From Serilophus lunatus (Eukaryota > Chordata > Aves > Passeriformes > Eurylaimidae): a stretch of DNA of 64,000 nt. Under the pieces are notes generated by a model. The model saw only the letters and a program-made list of their open reading frames with translations. It had not been told where the DNA came from and ran no database searches. Position 1 is the stretch's first letter; the number at the start of each line of letters is the position of its first letter. The stretch is taken from NCBI GenBank assembly GCA_013399895.1, contig VXBA01003716.1:669679-733678 (forward strand), given 5' to 3'. Positions 49,301 through 61,700 of the stretch are shown here, in pieces. The translations under genes and the position numbers were made by a program.

Positions 49301-50539
49301 TTTTTCTGAAAGGATTAGAAAAAACCCAAACCAAGAGTTATAAGTCAATACTCTACCTCATTGTTCCCCTTAGAGCTCCTAAAATTGTGTGAGGCAACCT
49401 GGTTTGAAGAATGCCAATGCCCTTGTGTGCACAAACAACCAGGGCTGTAGATTCAGCTTGTCGATGCTCCAGTTCCAACTGCTCACTGGTGACAGGAGGT
49501 TGCAAGTTCCCAGACGTTTCAAGCAGACTGTGCTCATCACCAGCTGTCCTGGTGGGAGTCCCTCTTCCCCTTCGTTTGTGATTAGGTCTTGTCTGTCGTT
49601 ATTTGTTTCCCACAAGGAGGGGTATATTTTAAGAGCTTTATCCGAGGTGACTTCAGGGGGCAGCTTCTTAAATATTAGAGCCTACTACGAGTTGAAAGTT
49701 GAGATAATGCAAACACTAATCACATTGGAAATGTCATCCAGAGTCTATATGTATGTGAATTTAGGGGAAGAGTCACTTATTTCTGGGCTCACACTCATCA
49801 ACTTTTGAAACCAGGCAGTTCTCTAGCAATGAAAGACTGGGCAATTTCTCCTGCTTGCTCTGTTCTGTGAGACAGCTGTGTTCATGTGTGGTTGGAGGTA
49901 ATGTCACTGTTCCTCTAGGAAGGGAGATATCATCACTTTATGGCACTGACCTGAGTGTCCTCCTGGCCTTGGGGACATGAATTCTACAGAGGGAGTCATT
50001 GTTCTGCCCCTGATGAGCCGAGTGCTGTAAAAAAACCATTCGTAGTGGGAACCCTGTCTAGTTTTGCCATCTTCTATGGAATCCCTTGGACATGTCCTGG
50101 TATGCAATTTACTTGTGTAAATAGGTAGGTAGGTAAGTAGATTGAGAGGGCTTCACCACGTGGCTAGAAGGGATGATGGTGATTACAAGTGTGTCCCCAA
50201 AACATATTCAAAATCTTTCCTTGACTATGTGTTGCTTGGAGTCCACCAGCTGAGGAGAGACCGGTCTGCCTTGTCTTTACCACTCTGCATTATCACAGTG
50301 AAGTTTGACTTGTAGATCTCATGCTGTGGTCAAATCCCATTCTGACCTTGCCTTTGATGAAAGGAATATCATTTTGGATATTCTGGCACTTTGCAATATT
50401 CTTTCAGCGCTCTTAAACAGCTTTCAGAAGTGGTGGACAATTAGAACAGGACACAATATTCTCTGTAGCTGGTTCAGTGCCTTTGGTGGTAATATTGTTT
50501 TTCTATTCCAACTTGAATTTTCCTAGTTCCTACAGCCAA
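46373..50539. other. Left part of the long intron, unassigned
   Basis: No repeat family recognised. A T/G-rich stretch (about 46620-46740) and an ATA-trinucleotide run near 47076-47090 are present. The AT-rich block 48330-48450 is a candidate conserved non-coding element. The 139-codon frame at 49389-49808 shows no motif. Confidence 0.3.
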
Positions 50540-51760
50540 GTATTGCAGTAGCCCATCCACTCATTTATAGCATCTCCCTATCAATTCATTCAGCTGCTTT
50601 CTTCATTGGCTCCAAGAGTAATTCTTTAGGGTTTTTTTTCCTGTTTCCTCTTCTGAGGAGAGAAAAACCTGTCCTATTAGCAAGAAGAGGAAACTTTTTC
50701 CCCAGATGTATGTTGGTTTCATTTGATCACCCTGGAATATATATTATTTGCGTTTCCAAGGCAGTTCATTCTGTTCTATCACTGACCTGTCCTCTTCATT
50801 TCTTTTCTGTTCTCCCAAAAATATGTTTCAACTGCAAAATCTATCAGTAACTTCTTTTAGTTTTCTGTCAGGCTGTGTTAAATAAATAAAGAATAGAGTG
50901 GCAAGAATTGTGCTTTACAGAAGTACATCTGCTCACAAATGAGTCTCTGTTTAGTGTTGCATGTGAGGTTTATTACTTAGCCATTTTTTTCTCCAGCTAA
51001 TGTATGTCATGATGATTTCATATCATTCCAGCTGTATCAACATAATTACTTGTGTGAACCATACTTGTAATCTCATAAGAAATTACAGCACATTGGATTG
51101 ATGATGTCTATTTTTCCTTAAACTTGTGTTGATTATGGTTAGTTTTATTATCTTCCTTTAGTCCATAATCTGTAATCTATCAAAGCTGCACATTGGTGAT
51201 CTCCTTACTGTATTGTGATCAACATCAGTTCAATCATCCTACTAAGATCACTGTGTCTGGGCACAACATCAGAATTTCTTTGACCCTTGGATGCTTTCCA
51301 AGTTTTCTAACCAAAAATCATCAGTATTGGTTCAGATCTTTTCTGGAAAAAGAATCTCTTTTTAAAACTCTTGTATAAAAATTGCCCATGCTTGCTTATC
51401 TTAGAATATCCTTATTTAGGCACAGCCTAAAATACTTGATCACAGCTGGAGCTGAAATTAGCTCATTATGATCTATGGTATATATACATCATCTGACCTT
51501 CCTTATAGAAGTTTTTTTTTAATTGAAGTTTTCTGCCTTTTTACACCATTCGTGACAATTCTGTTTTCTTGTTCTAGTGATTAACTTGTACCATTTTATG
51601 TGTTCAATTGGTTTTATTAAAATTTTTCTACAATTTCCATCTTCTAATTTATATTCATTGGTATCAACTTCCCTTTTCCTGCTATTATGTTACTGCTTTT
51701 GCTTTCACTTATGTTGTACTGTCTTTTTAGCCTGCTCACCCTTCTTGTCTCTATTGAAGC
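50540..51760 (-). mobile_element. Large ancient CR1-type LINE fragment (reverse-transcriptase region)
   Basis: Segments occur in the antisense order of old sauropsid CR1: 'atcactgacctgtcctcttcattt' (about 50778), 'acttgtaatctcataa' (51063), 'cttgtgttgattatggtta' (51123), 'ttctacaatttccatcttctaatttatattcattggtatcaacttccctt' (51627). The last run is the least diverged. Frames are broken throughout. Edges are approximate and the element may extend to about 52280. Confidence 0.6.
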
Positions 51761-52302
51761 TTCTTTGATACCTGATAAAATATTCCTAAACACCACTTAA
51801 CTGTCATGCACAGTTCATGAATTGATGTCTAATCAACTTGATACCCAGAAGTATTTAAAGACATGTAGATATGACTGACAGATGGTTTAGTGGTGGACTT
51901 GGCAGTGCTGGACTAACAGTTTTTACCAACATAAATGATTTTATGGCTGTTTCTGTGTCATTTCAATTTCATGAATATGGCCTCTAAGTCACTAAATACT
52001 TGATTTGTACATAACACATGTAATCAAATAGTCCTACCTTTACGTTCTTTAATACATTTTTTTCAAAAAAGAAAAGACTTAACAGATAGTCTGTCTATCC
52101 TACATCCTTGAATTCAATTCTCTTTGAATTGTAAGCTGGGAACTTGCAAAGAGACTTAGATACCCTCAATGCATTGCTCAAATTCAAGTCTTAGAGATGG
52201 ATGAGGAGAATGCTTTTCTTCTATGATTTACAGACCAATATCAAGAGAGTTAGTCTAGTCAGTTTGTTTTCTAGTATGATCTGGACATACATAATCGCAT
52301 TC

Positions 52303-52900
52303 ATAGGATCATAGGTAATCAGCATTGGAAAGGACCTTGTGGAGTCTCCAATCCAATCTTCTTGTTCAAAGGAGGGTCAACAGTAAAACTGCATTGTTGC
52401 TCAGAATTGTCCAGTCAAGTCTTGAAAACCACCACAGATGGAGCCTGCACCATCTTTCCTCACTCCAGCCCCATTGCTGATGTACCTCTGTAACTAGTGT
52501 GAACCTCCCGAACCTCCGTCTTTGGATTTATGTCCCTTTTGTCTTGTTCTCCTGCCATGAAATGTTGTGAAGGCTCTACTGTGAAGATTCTGCCTTAATC
52601 TCTTTACTGGCTGCCTTATAGGTATCAAGGTACTGCTGTTAAGGCCCATCAAAATATCTCCTCTCAGATTGAACAAGCCCACATCCTTTAGCCTCTCTTC
52701 ACTGGGAAAATGCTCCAATCCTTGAGCACCTTGATGACTCTTCACTGAACTTGCTCCAGTTTATCAACACATTGCTTTTATTGGAGGGCCAAAAGTGAAA
52801 GTGCTATTCTAGATGTAGCCTACTAAGTGCAAAGTAAAGAGGATAATCCCTCCATCATCCACCAGCTGCACACCAGCCTGGTGTGCATCAGCCTTCCTTA
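52303..52900 (-). mobile_element. CR1 LINE fragment, about 600 bp
   Basis: Opens CATAGGATCATAGGTAATCAGCATTGGAAAGGACC and continues through 'gtccagtcaagtcttgaaaaccaccacagatggagcctgcaccat', 'ctcctctcagattgaacaagccc' and 'agtttatcaacacattgctttta', the order of an antisense CR1 3' portion. A minus-strand frame at 52494-52745 carries the degraded ORF2 C-terminus (HFPSEERLKDVGLFNLRGD). It lies immediately right of the older CR1 block. Confidence 0.93.
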
Positions 52901-53199
52901 AATGGACTGTGTGTGTGTGTGTGGCCTGCTGTCCCCTGGGAATAACAGACCCTTTTCAGCAACACCACTATCTGTCAGTCCTTGGCCAGCGGGTCAGTCC
53001 AGTACAGATGCAGGACCTTGCAGAAATCTGTTGAATTTCATGAGGCTCCATTTCTCTAGCCAGGAGAACTGCATTTTCTGTGGCAAAAAAATTAATCCAA
53101 AAGTATTAATTTCCAAATTGTGTCTGACTCTGTCCTAGAAAATTCTGTACTAGAAAATTTTTGATGGTGTGCTGCTCCCCCCAACCCTTTCCTCTTAAG

Positions 53200-54220
53200 C
53201 CTCTCTAGCTATGTGAAAATCCTTGATTTTAATATTCCTTTCATGTAGATTTTCCCACCAGGCTTTTCTAATGCCATTTAGGCTGTTTATGCTCATAAAA
53301 TGGACAATTCTTATTCTCTTTATTACTCAGGCCCCTGGCACTGATGTGTAGACAATAGCATTTTTCTCCTTTTTGCATCTTCTAGTGCCTTGATTAGTTT
53401 TGTTCTTGATATGGAGGTTCTGTAAGAATTAACTCTTTTCTTAATTTCATTTCCCCTTTGGTCTTTCATTTAACAATATCCTGACTGGTTTCTCTCTTTC
53501 ACTTCTGTAAAACCTAATTATTCTTCTAATTGGTTAATGTTTCTACACAGGATTAGCCCAGTGCTCTGCAAGTCCCATGCTTTATGTGGCTGGCCGAGCC
53601 AGCAGTTAGTTACCAGATTCCTCCATCACCTTTTTTACCTGTTGCCCAGAAAGTGCCAGCTCAGCTCAGCTGAATATTTCTTGTCCATCTTCTTCAGAAA
53701 TAGGCATAAAGACAAGTCTGTAATATGTTGTATATCTATCATAATAAGAAAAACAATGAGTGTCAAAACACATCATCATGGGTAAATACTGTCCTTCAGG
53801 CCTGACAACCTTCCTAAATTTTCTTTTTTTGATTTAATTTGTAACATGGCTCCCCAATGTCTTCGTTCCTTTTTCCAAACATCCCTTCTGAGTAGTTATG
53901 CAGCCTTTGGAGCACTTTCTGGCATCTTTGTACAGCTGAAGATCTCAGGAAAGCCAGATAGTCCCTTAGACTGAGCAGAACAATTCTTCTCGCTCTCTAT
54001 GCCTCCTGGTTAATTGCTTCTTAAGGAATACTGTATGCAGCTTCCACACTGAGAGCCTGGAAAGTATTACTATTAACTAAGATGTTATTTTTACTTTTCC
54101 TTTCTGATAGTTATCTATGGTCCTTCATTTCTGCATCCCCTAATTCCTTAGCTATTGCAACCTTTGTCCTTGATTTCTGCTATCCATAATTCATTAGACA
54201 CTGTATCCTTTCCATAAACT
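53200..54220 (-). mobile_element. Possible ancient CR1-type LINE remnant (5' region)
   Basis: 'aggctgtttatgctcataaaatggacaattcttattctctttattactcaggcccctggcactgatgtgtagac' and 'ttgatatggaggttctg' resemble antisense old CR1 text, but much of the stretch is not recognisable. Could be a continuation of the element at 50540, split by the younger CR1 at 52303. Confidence 0.33.
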
Positions 54221-55128
54221 TGCAGTGATGATGCTTCCCAAATTCATGCATCCAAGCTCTTTTCAAACCTGTGCAGCATCACTGTGCGTACCGACTGTCC
54301 TTACAAGGAAACCACTCGTGGCCCCGAGTTCACCCTCTACATTTCGGCCCAGGAAAGGGAGCTGGCAGCTCTCTGAAGGATGTGAGGTAACAGACCCCAA
54401 GCCTTAAATGGCCACCTGTTCCCAGGAAACAAAATTGTCACTGTGTGGTGCCCTTCCATGCTGGGAAGATGCTGCTTAGCCTGAAACACACTGATTGGCC
54501 TTAATCTCACAAGATGGGGAAGTTGCCAATCTTCTGCTTTTTCTTTGCTTATAATTACTACAGTCCTTCAGGGACCTGGCCAGAATTTGCATAGTTATGG
54601 CTTTAAAATCTCAGATCATTAAATACTTATTAGCACCAGTGTAAACAGCAGAATGCTCAGAAAATCCTGGTTAGCTAACGTTTGATGCCAAGGAAAAGTT
54701 TCTATAAAATTATGACAAGTTAAAGGAAATTGTAATAAATATAACAATTAGGTGTTTCAAGTAGTGATCAAGTAAAGCTGGAAATCAGCAAGCAGCAGAC
54801 TGAATAGCATCTTAACCAAAGGTAGAAATATCAGCAGCACAGCCCTCCCTCCAACATGCACTCATTTTTTCCTCCTTAATGATACTAATTATTTCATTTG
54901 CTTTCTCCTGGTAAAACTATCCCTAGATGTGCAACATATTGAAATGAAAGCAGTCATCAAAACGAAATGAATCACATCAGAGAAGAATCAAAACAAGGAG
55001 GCAGTGGTACCCTGCCTGCATAACGTGTAGTTCTCAATTATTGCCTCTGATGTTTTTTTGCCTTCCTAAAAGCTAATTCCTTACTATGTGAATGTTGGGT
55101 TTGTTTAGAAAAACAAAACATACACACA

Positions 55129-55559
55129 CCCCCCCCAAAAAATCTCAAGGCAAAACCAGCAAGCTTACAGGACCAAAATGCTGACGTTCTTCTTTTTTTT
55201 TTTTTTTTTTTTTTTCCCCCCTAAGCAACGAAATACAGAACTCAGAGCCTGTATTCTGTCTCTTGGTTTTTAAAAGTGAGGCCCCATCACTCGTATTCAG
55301 TCATCTGAGCTTGGCGACTCCTTCTGGCTTTCTTATCACAGTGTGAAAACCTGCTTATGTCTTTTTGTATCATGTCTCTGAAACTATTAAGAAACTCTGA
55401 CATTTCATTTTAGTGCACAGTTTGGAGAGAAATCTGAGTGTTCCAGGGTGTGAAATAATCACATTCCAGGCAGCAAGGGACCAGTCTTGCAGGCTCTTGA
55501 AGGTTTCAGCAGCTTTTGCTTGCACAGCAATATAAAAAAAAAAAGTAAAAAAAAAAAAA
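55129..55559. repeat. Homopolymer cluster: C8, T23-C6, A11 and A13 runs
   Basis: C run at 55129-55136 followed by an A run, a T run of 23 at 55193-55215 followed directly by C6, and A runs at 55534-55544 and 55547-55559. Prone to slippage in replication and sequencing, so lengths here may vary between individuals or assemblies. No coding content. Confidence 0.9.
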
Positions 55560-58419
55560 TTTGTACTGGAGGAGGGGACAGATGCAGGTAATTTTTTTAA
55601 GAATACAAAGCATCACAGCTCTGGAGCTGACTGTTTAATTAGCAATTGATCTAATACTCCCTGAGGAAATGTCTTTTTACTAACAGAATTATATACTCTT
55701 TATTATTATTATTTTTTTTATAAAGGAGGAAAAAAGGATGTAATTTTTGCAGTCCTTGTTTTACTAGCAAGGGATTTTTTTTCTTCCCTTCTGTCTTTCA
55801 GCTTTTGTGTCAGCATAGAGTTGTCCTTTTGCAGCATAATGAGCTCTAAATTTAAAAGAGATAAGCAGGACTACTTAGCTTAGTATACTGTGGTTTGCAG
55901 AGCAATTTGGAGGCCTACTGTGTAATGTCTGGCCACATCCCTTATGATGTTATTCTCTTCTTTCTATGGTAGGTGTTGAAAGGAGTTCAGATCATCTGTT
56001 TAGGGTGGATTTTGAAGACCAGCCCCAGAGGCACCAAATTGTGCAAAATGAGTCCAATTGCACAGTTTGCTCTTCAAGGATACATGAAGTGAACTGATAG
56101 CAGGATCAGTGCTGGGCACTGCCTGGCAGACCTATGCTTCCTGCACCATGGGGCAACCAATGTCCCTGTAGAAAAAGATCAGGTCCAAATAGCCTGTCAG
56201 CTGGGAGCCAGAGCATGCATGAAGACAACATTTTTAAGGAGTGGGTGACTGCAGCCCCGATGTGGCTTGGGATCTTCATGTGCTTAGCGCAGTTTATGCA
56301 GCCTTGCCTGTGTCCATTCTCAATGCACCAGTAAATGTTGTGCCTTCTTGAAGCTGCAAGCTAGCAAAGACAATGGATGGGCTACAACACAAAACTATGA
56401 GCAGGGGGAAAAAGGACACACAGAAAGAATCTCACTTTCGCCATAGCCCCCAGGAAGGGATGACAGGAAGTATCTTGATTGCCACACATGCCCTATACAC
56501 TGCCTCTTCAGCTGTGTGCTCTTCCTCCTGCCTCCTAGCTGTTGGTCCAATGGTGATGGTCCCCACTATTCAGGCAGTTGTGGACATCTGAAAGTAGATT
56601 TTACTGTCTGCCCTCCCTTTGCACACCACAGATTCAGCTAATAGAGTCTCTGAGGGAGCCTGGCCAGCCCTATTCTCCATGTTCCCTGCTCATTGCTGCA
56701 CTCCTGGCCACAGAGGACCAGGACTCTGTGGATCTAGTGATGCATATACTTTTTAATTTTCTTTCATCACTATGGCTCAAAAACATGAGAGTGGAGATGT
56801 AGGACCATTGGAGTACATTGTCCAGTGAGAGTACCAGCTTCGCTCCTTCTTTGTAGCCACAGTCTTTGAAGACACATCAGAGGCAGCAAGCCCTTCCTCT
56901 CATCCAGCAGTATCTTGGGGTAAATCAGTCTCCTACCACCCCACAAACTGCAGATGGGAGGTGTGAACTGTGGGACAGCTCTTATATAGGGGGGTGGACG
57001 TTTTGGTAAACAGAGAGATGTCAGCTCCAACTTTTGGCATACATATCTGACTAAAAAATTCAGACAGACTAAACTTATAGACGTAGTCTTACGTTGTTTT
57101 TTTTTTCCCATGACTCCTATGTTCTAGATCCTCAAAGTGGTAGAAATTCCAGTTTGTAAAATTCGATGGCCAAATCAGGGAGCTGAGGACAGAAAGGCAT
57201 ATTCTTGTACAGAGGAGACATCAATTAAATCCCATGTCATCCCATGGTATAGGTACATGTCAGAATTAGACACCTGACACAGCTGAAAAGCTGAAGGAAT
57301 TCAGAGCAGAGAGCAATTAAAGTCTTCTGCCTTGTCCATATCAGGTACTTATAGATGAAAGGACCAAAGGAAAGTCCACAGGCAGGAAAAGCTTCACTTC
57401 TTGCAGAAATTCATAAAGTTCAAAATTACAGCTAGGAAGTCACAGCCATGAAGTTTTTGGGTTCAGTTTTGGCCAAACCCAATTTATTTGACAAAGAAAT
57501 ATGAATTGATTAGACTGCAGTTAATTAGATTTCAATTGAAAACTTCTATCAGAGAAGGGGAATTAGGCAGCTTTTGAACATGGCAAAAAACATACTAGCT
57601 TTGTGTCATAAGAAAAATACTGCCTCGGTATTTACTATGAATCCTTCCAGAATACATTTCAAATACTGTTTCTTGGCTGGCTGCTAATTTTTAGCAAATA
57701 GTTTCAAAGCTAAGATTAGGAAAGTTATTAAGTATTTAATAAAGCTATAAGGAGGTGTAAATATGAAGAGGTAAATGGTAATGTTTGTACTGTTTTAATA
57801 ATGGATTTCATTGAATGTAATTGTGAGGTAGCAGCTAGCCAGGCATTTCATAAATACATAGTCTTGGGTTACATGTGCAGCAAGATAAAGTCTGAATTTT
57901 CTGGACATATTTTTTGTAATCTCACTATGTCTATTTTAAATAACCTTAATTTTTATTCCTGCATCCCACTGGTCAGTCTGTTCTCCTATGCCTGGCACAG
58001 AGCCACGCTGGCAGTGCATTTCTGTTGTTGGACAATGAGCACTGCTCTTCTCAAGTGCCAAGAGAGATTCAAGCCCACTCTCAAGCTACCAGGTGCAGAG
58101 GAGCAAAATATGTGCCAAGCTGTGGCTGATGAAGCTCTTCTGCTGTTATTGAAGCCTCACGAGCATTGAAGGTTTGAATGCCAATGGTTTGCATGCCCTC
58201 TCATCCCTGTGCACTCACTGCCTGCTCCAGCGGTCTGGCATGGGAGGGAGATACAAGAGACCAGTCATTTTCTGGACAGGGTCAATGTGCTAACAAATTG
58301 CTCACTTGCTCCCTGCACCAGCTTGGTTTCACCTCTGTTTAGCTTGAGGTCTCTCATGTGTTTACAAGAGATGAGCAGATGTACCTGGGCATAGGCTAAT
58401 GATTATTAGCAAGGCACAA
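55560..58419. other. Unassigned intronic stretch
   Basis: No repeat family or exon recognised. The AT-rich part at about 57480-57790 has ATTAATTAG-like motifs and is a candidate conserved element. Confidence 0.3.
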
Positions 58420-58710
58420 ACTAAGGTGGAGGAGAAAGCAGAAAGATGATCAGTAGGGAAAGGGACAAAAGGAATAAAGAGGAAGATGGAGAAGGGAAAA
58501 AAGGTTTGGGAAGGGAACTGAAGGATATGAGGAAAAGTAGAAAGAAATGAAGGGAATTCAAGAGGCAAATGATAAAACTGTAAATTTACAAAGGAAGATT
58601 AAAGTGCAAGGTGGAAATGTTTCAGACAGGCATGAGTCAGAGTGATGTAAAGAGAGAAAGGGGTGAGGGAACAGGTGGGATACCTTGAGACTGGGGAGGG
58701 AGACAGAGAT
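58420..58710. repeat. Purine-rich (A/G) tract on the + strand
   Basis: Nearly all bases over long runs are A or G, for example AGGAAGATGGAGAAGGGAAAA. Such polypurine tracts can adopt triplex or other non-B conformations and are often simple-sequence derived. No gene seen in it. Confidence 0.7.
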
Positions 58711-61700
58711 CGAGTGGGGAGGTGTTCCTTACCAGGCATCCTCCCTACTTCTACAGGATGAACCCCATGCATGCATCTGGTACCCCTGGCCCATTTCCCA
58801 TCCTGACAATGTTCCCAATATGCATCAGTCTTGAGCTGTATGATGAGGGGGACAGTGCATGTGTCGATCCCCTCTCCTTCCAGAAAAGTTTCATGTAGAA
58901 AGTTTTGAAGAAGAAAATCTCTAGCAAGGGAAAAAATAAATTATTGTATATATTCAATTATCTTGACAACGCAGTGCTCAAATTCCGTCAGGAATTTCAG
59001 GAGTTTCTCTGATTTAGCATAGTTGAAGCCTCTGAACCTGTCCCACCGTTTGCCCTCCCACATTAGAGGCTGCGATATACTTTGGTGGTGCAAGAAATGA
59101 GCAGCCGTTTTCCTCAGAAGAGGTGTATTCCAACCTGCCCCTCATGATATATTGAAAGGACTCACAACCAGCATGGGCTTTCTTTTGTTTGTTTTTTTCC
59201 TCACATCCTAGACTTTGACTGCCCCAGGACCTTAGAGAAACTAAGATGTCTACAAATAAGACATGCTTTAAGCAGCCAAGAAAGAGGGGAGAACTAGATG
59301 AAGAGTAGTCAGGTCATGGGGGCTACTCCTACTCATGGCACTGAGCTGCTACATAGCAAGAGCAAGAAGCCTGGAGATTTCCTGGAGTTCAGTAAGGTGG
59401 CAGCCGTTTTGTACTAGGCATAATGCTTGCTTGCTCTTGGTTTGCAAACACCCAGCAAATGCAGAGTTCCGCAGGTTACTGGTGTGATAAGGATCCAAGT
59501 ACCAATGGTCGAGTGCCTGCTTGAGATTCCAAATAAGCACAGAACATCTGATCCACTATCACAGGACTTTCAGACATAGACACAGCAAATGTGAACCTCC
59601 TAACATAAATGTGCTGCCGGTTTCTGATTGATCAGTTTTTGTGACAAGCCCTTTCCTCTCTCTCTCAACCCAACACCACCTCCACGTATATCAGTAGGAG
59701 ATTAGGTGCAGCCCACACTTTGACAGTGTTAAGTGTCTAGGCTTTCCAGACACTGGGAATCCGGGCTGGCTGGAGAATGATAAAAACAAGAAGGTCTGAG
59801 CTAGCAATCCCTGAAATGCTGCAGGTGCCTGGATACTCCAGCAGTCATTTAGAGATCCCATTTCATTAGAGGAAGGAGGCAACTTTTGGATTTATTGTTT
59901 TTACCTGCACAGAAAAAGTTTGGGTTTTTTTTCTTCATCAGTAGAGTTTCATTTTGCCTTGGTCTTCTGCATGGTATGGGCCTGCAGCCCTTGCACAAGA
60001 AGAAGTGTGAACGTAACTGACGCTAAAGCCATCACTAGGAATAAAAAGGCAAGAACAAGAAGCTCTGCAACAAAAATACATAAGAATTGCATTGGAGTTG
60101 TTTTGGTTACAATTTGTGTGACTACAATAGGCATAACACATCCGTGGAGATTCAAGCATCCTGAATGTTCTTTATTATTACAGCCATGAGCAGGAGGCCT
60201 TAGGAAGAATTGTAGGCAGAAGGGGTCTGTTAATCAAGCTGAAGCCCTGGGGCCTCCTAGTGCTAAGTTCGTTTTTGTTAGAAGTTGCTCCCTGAAAAAT
60301 TTAGCAGTTGCCCTTTTCTAAGTCATCCTTGGGAATAGCATGCTGTTTTCACTGGCAGTGTGATTGTCTGTTCAGCTTTTTTTGTCTAGCTACACTGGAA
60401 CGAAATCGCAGCAAATCTCTGGCCACCAAGGGCTGTAGGAGGCTGGCTTTCACTAAACCACACAGCTGCAGCTAAGGCAGCATTTGTCTTGCACTGAAAA
60501 GGCCCGCAGTCACTACTGTGATGATTAATAATTTTCTAGTGACACATGAACAGTACCACATAAGTGGCAAACTCATTCCAGCTAGGAGAGGGCAGTGATG
60601 TGCACCTGGTTAAGGTTACTCCCATTGTAATGCCAGCAAGATAGCTGTAGCCACAAAAGGACAAAACCCAAATGGTTTGTAAACAGAGGTTCTATTTTTA
60701 AATTAATTTTGCATGTTTAAGGCCAAAAGAAGATGTCACCTCTGCCTACTGATTTCATGTCAGCCCTAGCCCTGTGCTTTTCCCCTGTGCATGGTTTCTA
60801 TGAGGGTCATCATGTTCTTCAGCACTTCTCATTTGGTTCCTTGTAGTTAGAAAAAGACACTTTCTGGAATTAGATGCATTTTGGGCTATTTGCTTACTTG
60901 GCATTTGGCTCTGTTTTAGGTTGTTCTGACACTGCTCAAAAAGAATCTTTTTGCCTTGAGAGGCTGGATCTCAACCCAGTGCTCTAGGAGTTGTGTTTTT
61001 TTAGGGGAGGAAGGAAAGTTCTGTGGGACTTCACCAAGCTTGGAGACCTTTATGTTTCTGTGCGTATACCTATCCCCCTGTAACAGATTGTAGCGTAGGG
61101 ACTCCTTCAGTCATGAACCTGCCTTCACAAGTTGAATCTCTGTGCTGTGAAGAGCTGTTAGTTCACATCCTGGGAGCAATACAGCTATGTCTAGGGGGTG
61201 TGTTACCCGTAACTGTAGTTCTAAGTTTTCAGCAGGTCTGTCTAATTCTGGAGTAACAACATGCTGATAAGGCAATCTGGCTTTATGCTTTATGAGCAAG
61301 GTTGGTTAGTGCTTACTCAAGACCCTTTGCACTGTATTCCTTTGAACCACACAGGTATCTTCTTTGTAGTCATGTCTATGCATTCATATCTGTGTGTGTT
61401 CCTCCTCCTTTCATACCCAACTTCCAAATTTCATCTGACTGAATCCTAAGCCTCTGTCCATCACTAACACTTGCAGTAGGCTGGCTGAATACTGTTGCTT
61501 GGTTTGAGGTTGGGGGGCTTTTTGGATTGCATTATTTGGGGGTGTGAATATTTTGATTATCTGCATGAAATCCCTTGTCTCTCCTTCTGCACTTGGTATG
61601 TGGAACTGACAGCTCCAGGGAGGTAAATGAATGCTACTGCATTTCAGAGGAAGAATTATTTCATGCGATTACCCTAAAAGTGCATGAGAGAACACAGTGA

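Noticed and set aside
49389..49808. 139-codon open frame on the plus strand inside the long intron
   Set aside because: No motif or homology known, and the flanking channel exons join directly without it.
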